Shown here: positions 25,975 through 32,786 of the stretch, in pieces | Position numbering within the stretch: the first letter of the stretch is position 1 | Layout: every line of letters starts with the position of its first letter | IMG/VR virus record: IMGVR_UViG_3300044535_001065 | Coordinates: 1-35,431 of that record | Length of the DNA: 35,431 nt | Source of the DNA: a virus | Strand: one strand, 5' to 3' | Program-made: the position numbers and the translations under genes | Notes under the pieces: model-generated | What the model was told of the DNA's origin: nothing | Databases searched by the model: none | The model's input: only the letters and a program-made list of their open reading frames with translations

Positions 25975-26637
25975 TTATCCTTTCGGTTCACAAACATTTT
26001 TTAGTCTTAGCATGCTATCACACCAGCTTTTGATAATCATAGCGTTAGGTGCATCTTTATCAACTATTTGATGTAAATCCGTTGAAATAGAGATGCGAAG
26101 GGAATCTGAACGATTACTCTGAACTTCGTGTATAATGTATGCAGGAAATATTACCAACTTACCAGCAACTGGAGTTATATGCTTATGTGGTAAAGTTGAA
26201 TAGTCATTGTTGATAAAAGAGCCATCAGAGTTGATCTGATCTCCCTGTAACATAAACACTATGTCGCCACTTGTCTCTTCAGCTTGTACATAATAAGTTG
26301 CGGTTAGTGAACAGTCGTTATGAGCGTGAGCTTCGATACCTTCGCCAGGACCTTTGACATTAATCCAACCGCCTGCAAAATCCATTTTGAGATTAAGCTC
26401 ATTCACTTCAGAGATGTCTCCACAGACTGCTTGATAGCACTTAGCAAGTATATATTCTTTTAAAGTGTTTAGGTGTGGTTTGTCGTAGTCCCATAAACTT
26501 AATTTACCGTATGTACCATGCTTAGAAATGCCTTGTCCAATCTCGTACACCTCTTGCAGAAGTGCTTTATTGAACTCGGCATCAAATGGAGACTGGTACT
26601 CCCAAACTGGGCTCAACCACCAGTTAGATCGTTCCAT
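25975..26637 (-). CDS. 2OG-Fe(II) oxygenase superfamily protein (phage TIGR02466-like)
   Basis: A 220-aa protein. The core has GWINVKGPGEGIEAHAHNDCSLTATYYV (with H106 and D108 as candidate Fe ligands), SGDIVFM, then GKLVIFPAYIIHEVQSN with H170, and R181 (LRISIS) as candidate 2-oxoglutarate residue. The layout W-N----G----HxH---S--YYV----SG---F is typical of the putative 2OG oxygenases often found in cyanophages and other aquatic phages. Substrate unknown. It follows the Cys-rich protein gene by one base, so the two are co-translated. Confidence 0.78.
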   Translation of the reverse strand: MERSNWWLSPVWEYQSPFDAEFNKALLQEVYEIGQGISKHGTYGKLSLWDYDKPHLNTLKEYILAKCYQAVCGDISEVNELNLKMDFAGGWINVKGPGEGIEAHAHNDCSLTATYYVQAEETSGDIVFMLQGDQINSDGSFINNDYSTLPHKHITPVAGKLVIFPAYIIHEVQSNRSDSLRISISTDLHQIVDKDAPNAMIIKSWCDSMLRLKNVCEPKG

Positions 26638-26638
26638 G

Positions 26639-27544
26639 TTATACCACCGCTCTCTTTAGCATGGTAGAAACTTTACTTACAACGTTATTGGCACCGACAA
26701 CAGCAGACGCAGTCCAATGGCTACCGTAGAATGCTGCCCACATTGCCAAGAGAACTGGCAAACGGTGGCGACGATCACGCTCACGAACGCGAGGCATTTT
26801 ATCTAAGAAGCGACAGATAGGAACACCGATCGACATGAGAACTTTACCATGAAGATTGTCTTCACGCAATGCGCCCATCTTGAAAGCCATATGCTCTGCC
26901 CAAGGAATACCCATCTTGGTAGCCATCTTGCGAGTTAATTCTTTCTGAGCTTCTACACGTTTCTCTTTATCGCGAATCCAGAACATAAAGTCTGGACCTT
27001 TGCCATCCATCCAAGCAGTAACAATGCGTGCCCAACGGATGTAGCCACGATAGACTACCTTGTCGTTCTTGAACAACCACTTACCGTAGGCTTGGTCTGC
27101 TGCAAAGATTGCAGGAGCCATCGCACCGATGTCGTAGAGCTTAGAGCAGATAATCTTAGAGCAGTTACATGCGCAGTTACAGTTGTAGCCGACTTCGCCA
27201 GTTGCACAGTTGTATGTACATGCACAGTTAGCACCAACCTGTAAGAACGGCTGTGGGTCGCAGTTTACGCAATCTACAGGTCCTGTAATATAACAGTTTT
27301 GACACTGAATGTTACCGCAGTTGCCAGCACCTAAGTCTGGGCAATTTCCGTTGGCGCAGTTGCCTTCAGTTGTGTTCTGAAAGTAACTCATTCCGTAGAA
27401 GATCGACATATTTGGAATTGCTGGTCGAACAGAAGGTTTAACCTGACTGTTCAAGAAGCTGAGAGATGTTGTATAAGTCGGAGCCTGTCCTATTTCGGTG
27501 CTAACATTGCTGAAAGCAATTGGCCCACTAGATTGGATTGTCAT
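26639..27544 (-). CDS. Cys-rich virion-like protein, candidate substrate of the radical SAM maturase
   Basis: A 301-aa protein. I set the start at ATG 27544, which has a GGAGG site six bases upstream; a Met 13 codons earlier lies inside the maturase gene. Residues 1-52 (SSGPIAFSNVSTEIGQ ... IPNMSIFYGMSYF) match a motif seen at the N-termini of phage structural proteins (GPISFSDVNTELG ... ISMSDFYGKS). Residues 63-133 hold 15 Cys, many as C-x-C or CxxC (NCNCACNCSK). The C-terminal 170 residues (FAADQAYGKWL, YIRWARIVTAWMDGKGPDFMFWI, MGIPWAEHMAFKMGA) look like a distinct globular domain common to uncharacterised phage proteins. A structural role is inferred from the N-terminus. Confidence 0.7.
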   Translation of the reverse strand: MTIQSSGPIAFSNVSTEIGQAPTYTTSLSFLNSQVKPSVRPAIPNMSIFYGMSYFQNTTEGNCANGNCPDLGAGNCGNIQCQNCYITGPVDCVNCDPQPFLQVGANCACTYNCATGEVGYNCNCACNCSKIICSKLYDIGAMAPAIFAADQAYGKWLFKNDKVVYRGYIRWARIVTAWMDGKGPDFMFWIRDKEKRVEAQKELTRKMATKMGIPWAEHMAFKMGALREDNLHGKVLMSIGVPICRFLDKMPRVRERDRRHRLPVLLAMWAAFYGSHWTASAVVGANNVVSKVSTMLKRAVV

Positions 27545-28982
27545 AGGCGACCTCCGATTTAGAGTAGATTGGAACGTTATCAACTACCTCTTCGATGCGA
27601 TTCACGATTTTGATAGGGATAACCTTACGAACAGACTCTTCTTTGTGCTCAAACAACGTACCAAATACATCTTGACGTTCCAAAGGTAAGTCATCATTTT
27701 TAATGTGGATAGGAATATATCCAGTTATTTTTTGAAATGCTAGTGCGAACAGTGCTACGTTATCTGAGTAAGCGTTAGCACATGAGATCTTCCAGAACTT
27801 ATTATCTAGGAACATACACGCACCTTTACAGAGATGGAGCACTGGGCACTTAGGACACTCTTCACGAGTAGACCAATGTGCTGATGTAGTGATCGACACG
27901 TCATCGTATGCGTCTAATGTTCCAGCCAGGTGAGATTCACCATTCTTAGAAGTCTCCACAGCAGAGACGTTCTGACAGGTTATCACATTACCGTGAAGAT
28001 CGACTGCTAATACATCGTCTTGATCCATACCACATTTCTGTGGAAGAGTTGACGCATGCTTCTGAGCCAATAAATCAGTAGTAAAGTTATTGATCTTCTG
28101 TAATTGCATCTTGAATGCAATATCACCGTCGGTAGTAAAGATGTCCGAGAAAGCTAAACGACGAAACTCGAAGTGATCTTGTTTAGTGATCAGTGAGTTG
28201 GTGATACCGTCTTCATCGTACGCATCTACAATGCCACCTTCGCCTAGCGAGATGTTTGGATCGCCTGTCAACTCTCGGAACCAGTCTGAGATTTCTTTGC
28301 GACTCTTATTCTTAGCAGACAACATAGAGTTGAAACTAATGTTCTTGTTCAGACGAGTCATCATGCGATAGAAACCGAGTAAACGTTTCTTTGTAGCAGG
28401 ATCATCGAATGGATCTGGACCACGAACAGCTTGACCAGGACCATCATGTGAGATAGACACAGTAAAATCCATCATCATAAGCCAATCGATAATGTCATCT
28501 GTGAGGATTGAACCGTTGGTGATCATGGAAAACATGGGTTTGCGTTCCCAATGTTTGTACTTCTCGCGAATTGCTTCGGCGAGTGGCTTCAGAGTCTTCC
28601 AGTAGACGAGTGGCTCGCCACCCCAGAATTCTACCTTCAGACCCTTTTCTTCGCTGATATCTAATGTGTCTAACTTCGCCATAAAGTTAGCAATATCTTT
28701 TGGAGAGGTGGAGTCAGCTCGCTCCACAAACTTCTGTGAGCAATAGTCACAGGAGTAGTTACAACCGAGACCTAACTGAATCTTCAACACTCCAATTTCC
28801 TTGGACTTCTTGAGTGGGATCTCTTTGCTGAACACCGTCGCAGGTGTTGAGTTGTCGGCACGTTTATCTGGAAACGCATACAACAAACCAAGTTCATCTG
28901 TCAACACGTTTGTCATGTTGTCGTAAAAGAATGTTCGTTGGTCGTTTGCTGATTTCTCAGCTAAAATTTCAAATACTGCCAC
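27528..28982 (-). CDS. Radical SAM/SPASM peptide or protein maturase
   Basis: A 484-aa enzyme. The radical SAM motif is CNYSCDYC (C74, C78, C81) that binds the 4Fe-4S cluster and SAM, with EFWGGEP at 118-124. The C-terminal SPASM domain is complete: C317, G331-x4-C336, C376-x2-C379-x5-C385-x3-C389, then C401, expected to hold two auxiliary clusters. This layout is typical of enzymes that modify ribosomal peptides and of anaerobic sulfatase-type maturases. The start is GTG 28982 with AGGAG six bases upstream. It overlaps the downstream Cys-rich protein by 17 bases and follows a 59-aa acidic peptide gene. Both are candidate substrates. A tail of about 70 residues after SPASM (KNDDLPLERQDV...) is of unknown role. 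Confidence 0.9.
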   Translation of the reverse strand: MAVFEILAEKSANDQRTFFYDNMTNVLTDELGLLYAFPDKRADNSTPATVFSKEIPLKKSKEIGVLKIQLGLGCNYSCDYCSQKFVERADSTSPKDIANFMAKLDTLDISEEKGLKVEFWGGEPLVYWKTLKPLAEAIREKYKHWERKPMFSMITNGSILTDDIIDWLMMMDFTVSISHDGPGQAVRGPDPFDDPATKKRLLGFYRMMTRLNKNISFNSMLSAKNKSRKEISDWFRELTGDPNISLGEGGIVDAYDEDGITNSLITKQDHFEFRRLAFSDIFTTDGDIAFKMQLQKINNFTTDLLAQKHASTLPQKCGMDQDDVLAVDLHGNVITCQNVSAVETSKNGESHLAGTLDAYDDVSITTSAHWSTREECPKCPVLHLCKGACMFLDNKFWKISCANAYSDNVALFALAFQKITGYIPIHIKNDDLPLERQDVFGTLFEHKEESVRKVIPIKIVNRIEEVVDNVPIYSKSEVAYDNPI

Positions 28983-29001
28983 TTTGCTCTCCTAGTTTGT
29001 A

Positions 29002-29181
29002 TTATTCTTCGTATTGACTTTCGTCTATTACTTCTTTTAGTGTTTGTGCGACAGCTTCGGCTTCTTCGACTGTCGAATCTTCAGAAACGTTATCCTGATA
29101 ACTCATAAAGTCATATGGAAACTCTTCAGCAGATCCGACAATTCTGTCAAATATCTCTCGAAATTGTTCGTTAGTTAACAT
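29002..29181 (-). CDS. Small acidic protein (59 aa) directly upstream of the radical SAM gene
   Basis: Reading from ATG 29181, which overlaps the preceding stop as TAATG, gives 59 codons ending at TAA 29002. The product starts MLTNEQFREIFDRIVG and ends with an acidic helix-like tail (DSTVEEAEAVAQTLKEVIDESQYEE). It has no Cys. It fills the otherwise empty 198-base gap and its stop is 19 bases before the radical SAM GTG. Position and size match those of RiPP precursors or small partner proteins, but no core peptide is evident. It could equally be a phage assembly chaperone. Coding use is supported by gapless fit and tight overlap. Confidence 0.6.
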   Translation of the reverse strand: MLTNEQFREIFDRIVGSAEEFPYDFMSYQDNVSEDSTVEEAEAVAQTLKEVIDESQYEE

Positions 29182-30836
29182 TATATTAATCCTTCTTTAG
29201 CGATGGAAGATTCTAAACCTTTGATCACATCATCCTTTGATAATCCGTTAGACCAGACAGGTCGTCCTGAACTATCTAATTTAATTTTAGTTAAATCATT
29301 AGATGAGATGTAACCCTTCTTGTACAGAATGTTAGCAGATTTCTGTGTAGCAAATGCTGCCTGTTTTCTGCTAGGTGTGCTATTCAAAGTTTTGTAGTAA
29401 GTCTTTGCGTTGCCAGACTTTTTGGAAGCCACGGTTTGAAGTGTCAATGCTCTATACAGATTGTTAGCTGTGATATTGGCGCCAGTTCCATCAAATGAAT
29501 TTGAAGAACCACCCCATTTACCAGTCTTAGCCAACTCTCCATTCTTCTTATAGGTCTTAGCCATAGACCACTCTAGCACGTGTGCCATTGCGTGTTCTTT
29601 TGGTGTCAGAGCAACTAAATTCTTACCGTTGTTTGAACCACCCATAGAAGCAGGAATCATGTGGTGTACATCGACATCAAAGCTAGCCAACTTGTTCTTC
29701 TCCATGAATCGGTTGAGACTCGTTGGGCTATTACCTTTAACGTTATCAGCTTGACCATAAGTCATACTGTCAATGTTACCTTGTCGCTTTCTTCCCCAAG
29801 CATATAACTCAGAGAGGGCTACTTCAGCTTTTCGCTTGCCTAATTCACCTTCGTTCATCCAAGACATAGCTTGTTCTTTGGTGAAGAATGCTGGGTACTC
29901 GTTCTTCCTAGAGAAATCTCCAACCTTCACCTTCGACGATAAGTCTCTAGGATTGTATGGCATATCTTTAGGATAGTTAGCTGGTCTAGCAGCGAGTGTC
30001 TTGACCTTACCACCGTAGACAGCACCTTTATCGGCACCTATAGTGTGACTTGGGTCGAAAGAATTGATCTTCTCTTTATAGACCTGATAGACTACATTTC
30101 TATCTAAGATGTCTCGGTTCTTTCCACCAGCAGCTCTAAGTTTACTGTCGTCAATCTTGATGTTGGCTTGATTGTCCTTGAGAGACAGTGCGGGACCAGT
30201 ACCAGAAGATGATGTAGTTTTGCCAGGTTTTGCGGCAGGTTTAGCACCAGCAGCAGGTTTGGCAGCAGTTGCAGGTTTAGCACCAGCACCTGTGCGGACA
30301 TATCTAGAACTTCTTCCAGATGGTCCCACCGTCAGACCCGATCCTGAGACTCTAAGAGTACCAGTCGAAGATCCTCCAGAGGCACCTCTACCACGACCGC
30401 CACCAGCACCAGGACCACCAAGACCTTCTTCGCCGAACTTGCCAGATCGATCTCTACGTTGAGATGCTCGGTACTTCTCCATGTTCAATAGAGATAGAGC
30501 TTTCTCGATAGCTGAGATTTTCGACTCTGGAAGTCTTGGGTAGTCTGTGACTTGATCTAAAACCTGTAAGCGAGCTGTGATGTACTCCATCATAGTGAAG
30601 TAGTCATAATCACCTTCAGTGTTCTCATCTACATAGATTGTGTCACCGTCGTATAAAGACTCTTTGAAATAGTAGGTTTCGTCGTCCAGTTGGCGGATCT
30701 CAAACACAGCGGTCTGATCGCTACCAAGATCATATCCAACATTAGAGGTCTTCTCGTTGGCGGTTGCCTCTTCAATGATTGAGTCTGCGGCATCCTTCAG
30801 ATTGAAATCTAAATCGGAGTATAGTTGAACGTTCAT
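29181..30836 (-). CDS. Large protein with C-terminal HNH nuclease and shared RDRxGKF tag
   Basis: A 551-aa protein. Residues 1-115 are an acidic domain. Residues 120-141 hold the motif MEKYRASQRRDRSGKFGEEG, nearly the same as in the upstream RNA polymerase-like protein, then a Gly/Ser/Arg-rich linker and an Ala/Lys/Pro repeat (AKPA units, 186-205). The C-terminal part carries an HNH motif: DVDVHHMIPASMGG (H391, H392), NLVAL (N406) and KEHAMAHVLEWSM (H415, H419). HNH domains cut DNA. The linker suggests a carrier plus cargo layout. ATG has AAGGAA. Position after TerL is where portal or MuF-like proteins usually lie. A DNA-injected nuclease or a head morphogenesis protein is possible. Confidence 0.7.
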   Translation of the reverse strand: MNVQLYSDLDFNLKDAADSIIEEATANEKTSNVGYDLGSDQTAVFEIRQLDDETYYFKESLYDGDTIYVDENTEGDYDYFTMMEYITARLQVLDQVTDYPRLPESKISAIEKALSLLNMEKYRASQRRDRSGKFGEEGLGGPGAGGGRGRGASGGSSTGTLRVSGSGLTVGPSGRSSRYVRTGAGAKPATAAKPAAGAKPAAKPGKTTSSSGTGPALSLKDNQANIKIDDSKLRAAGGKNRDILDRNVVYQVYKEKINSFDPSHTIGADKGAVYGGKVKTLAARPANYPKDMPYNPRDLSSKVKVGDFSRKNEYPAFFTKEQAMSWMNEGELGKRKAEVALSELYAWGRKRQGNIDSMTYGQADNVKGNSPTSLNRFMEKNKLASFDVDVHHMIPASMGGSNNGKNLVALTPKEHAMAHVLEWSMAKTYKKNGELAKTGKWGGSSNSFDGTGANITANNLYRALTLQTVASKKSGNAKTYYKTLNSTPSRKQAAFATQKSANILYKKGYISSNDLTKIKLDSSGRPVWSNGLSKDDVIKGLESSIAKEGLI

Positions 30837-30844
30837 GTGATTCC

Positions 30845-32776
30845 TTAGTCTTCGTATACAAAGTGGTTGTTATTCTTTTGAAACTTAAACTTTTCTTGAG
30901 ACTTTCGCAACTGTTTAAGAGCCTTCTCAAGATCTTTCTGATGTTTGTCAAGAGTTTGTTGAGGAGTTTTGTTCTTCTTATGTTGCTTCATAATCTGTTT
31001 TGCTAAATCCTCAAGTGGCTCATACTTCTGAGCAGCAGCCATTGAATTAGCAACACTCTCCTGTAAAGACTTAAGTCTTGACTTATTTATACCGATAGCG
31101 TCGTGAACTGTGTGTGGAGATCTATTCTTTAGCATCAAGTCCGACATCACAGCAGAGTCCCAGTTCTGAACAAACAGAGCTGCGGAACCTGAGCGAGTCT
31201 TGTTTGAGTTCACAGTAGTTGGAACATCTGTTTGAACTCTAACTTTTCCTGCTATTAAACTTGAAGACCCTTTACCACCAGCACCTTGTCCCAATACTAA
31301 GGTCATTCTCTTCGTATCATAGTTGTTAAAAGACATTCGATAACCAGACATTGGGTTCTCGTATACAAAATTCTCTGGAGCTTCAGCGATTATCTTCTTA
31401 AATCCTGGTGTAAAGTTAGCCAGCGAAGTTTCTTTGAAATTGTTCAACATCTTTTGTGCTGTCTGTTTAGCAAGCTCTGGTTTCATGCCACCTTTAACTA
31501 ACTCATCCATGACCTTGTTGCCCATGGCTTGGTCTTTACCTTTAGGGATTCCAAACTGTGGTTTAGAGCCATAAGAGCCAGCTGTCCAAATTGCTTTAGA
31601 TGCAACTTTGATACTTCCTTTGGAAGAATCGAATCCCTCAAAATCAGACTTAGTTAGAGAGCCTTTAGAACCAGACAAAACTGTATAGTATGGTTTACCA
31701 GTGTCTTTTGAATCTATACCGATTGCCTTAGCAACCTCATGGTGTTTAGGTTTCCATCCTGCTGGTCTCTCCAACAAAGCAGACATTTCTAAAGAATTCT
31801 TATCTCCAGTCATTACTCCAATGTGAGCTGTAACTGAAGAGGTGGCATCGTAAAATGAGATATTCTTTTTACCTTCAAAAACCTCAGTTCGAACAAACTT
31901 ACCACCCTTACCATCTTTGTCGGCACCAATAGGCGAGCCTTCTTTATCTTGTGCTTCTTTAGCAGAAATTTTTCCTGCCTTTAAGAGCTTTTGCCGACTA
32001 TCACCATACATCATCTCAGGTGAGGATCGATCTGCACTGTGGTAGCGACCTTGAGGAGCGAGACGTGTGTCTGAATACTCTTTGCGTCTAAACTCTAGTG
32101 CGCGATCAGCTAAACCACCTGCTGCGGGATCGAAACGTGCGGCTCTAGGACCTAGTGTGTGAGGAGACTTGATGTTGGAGCCTGTAGCTGCCAACTTTTT
32201 GTCAGGGACAGAAATACGATAAGTTTCAATTGACTTAGCTGCCCAATCTCCATCTTCGTTTCTTGTCCACATTACTTTACCAGCTTTTGCACCTTTATCT
32301 TCACCGTGTCGTAAGACTGTTTTCTCAAGTTTTACTGAGAGTTGTCCTTCTCTGTCCATTTGTTTTAAATGTCCATTTACAGCGAGTGCTAAAGCCGTAC
32401 CTTGAGGTATTCCTGTAGCATGAGAGACAGAAGCATAAATCTGACCAAGAGAAGAACCTTCTCCCTTTGGACCATTTATAGCACCAATGACGATAGCTCT
32501 AGCAGTTTTATTATGACCAGAGTCGCCAGCATTCTTACCGAACTCAGCAACTGTCATACGTTTCACCGTGGCTGTGGTAGGGTGTGTGTAGTTTGGTCCA
32601 GATCCTGAACCACCACCTCCACCTCCACCTCCGCCACCACCAGCGCCACCAGCACCACCTCCACCAGAGCCACCAGCTCCCATTTCAGCGAACTTTCCGT
32701 TGCGATCTCTGAGCTGTCCAGCTGTGTACTTTTCAACTATTTGACTTAGAGCTTCTTTTAATTTTATCAATGCCAT
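30845..32776 (-). CDS. T7-type single-subunit RNA polymerase-like protein, possibly packaged
   Basis: A 643-aa protein. Residues 15-32 carry the shared motif EKYTAGQLRDRNGKFAEM, then a polyglycine linker (33-60). Downstream, motifs of single-subunit RNA polymerases appear in order: A, ISFYDATSSVTAHIGVM with D310; B, SKAIWTAGSYGSKPQFG with K394 and Y402 spaced by eight as in T7 (K631/Y639); and C, TVHDAIG with H558-D559, preceded by FVQNWDSAVM like T7 FVHSQDGSHL. ENPMSGYRMSFNNY matches T7 W-TPDGFPVWQEY. A-to-B and B-to-C distances (84, 157) are close to T7 (94, 173). The N-terminal promoter-binding domain is much reduced versus T7 (883 aa). The fold is well supported; activity and packaging are inferred. 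Confidence 0.75.
   Translation of the reverse strand: MALIKLKEALSQIVEKYTAGQLRDRNGKFAEMGAGGSGGGGAGGAGGGGGGGGGGGSGSGPNYTHPTTATVKRMTVAEFGKNAGDSGHNKTARAIVIGAINGPKGEGSSLGQIYASVSHATGIPQGTALALAVNGHLKQMDREGQLSVKLEKTVLRHGEDKGAKAGKVMWTRNEDGDWAAKSIETYRISVPDKKLAATGSNIKSPHTLGPRAARFDPAAGGLADRALEFRRKEYSDTRLAPQGRYHSADRSSPEMMYGDSRQKLLKAGKISAKEAQDKEGSPIGADKDGKGGKFVRTEVFEGKKNISFYDATSSVTAHIGVMTGDKNSLEMSALLERPAGWKPKHHEVAKAIGIDSKDTGKPYYTVLSGSKGSLTKSDFEGFDSSKGSIKVASKAIWTAGSYGSKPQFGIPKGKDQAMGNKVMDELVKGGMKPELAKQTAQKMLNNFKETSLANFTPGFKKIIAEAPENFVYENPMSGYRMSFNNYDTKRMTLVLGQGAGGKGSSSLIAGKVRVQTDVPTTVNSNKTRSGSAALFVQNWDSAVMSDLMLKNRSPHTVHDAIGINKSRLKSLQESVANSMAAAQKYEPLEDLAKQIMKQHKKNKTPQQTLDKHQKDLEKALKQLRKSQEKFKFQKNNNHFVYED
32597..32682 (-). 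repeat. Low-complexity GGN-codon tract encoding a polyglycine linker
   Basis: The stretch (CCACCT/CCACCA on the plus strand) encodes Gly-rich residues 32-60 of the polymerase-like protein. It separates the N-terminal tag from the polymerase domain and is prone to slippage. A comparable Gly/Ser/Arg linker follows the same tag in the HNH protein. Confidence 0.85.
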
Positions 32777-32786
32777 AGAAACTCCT

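Noticed and set aside
27545-27583. Upstream Met for the Cys-rich protein
   Set aside because: The GGAGG site points to ATG 27544, and the structural N-terminal motif begins there.
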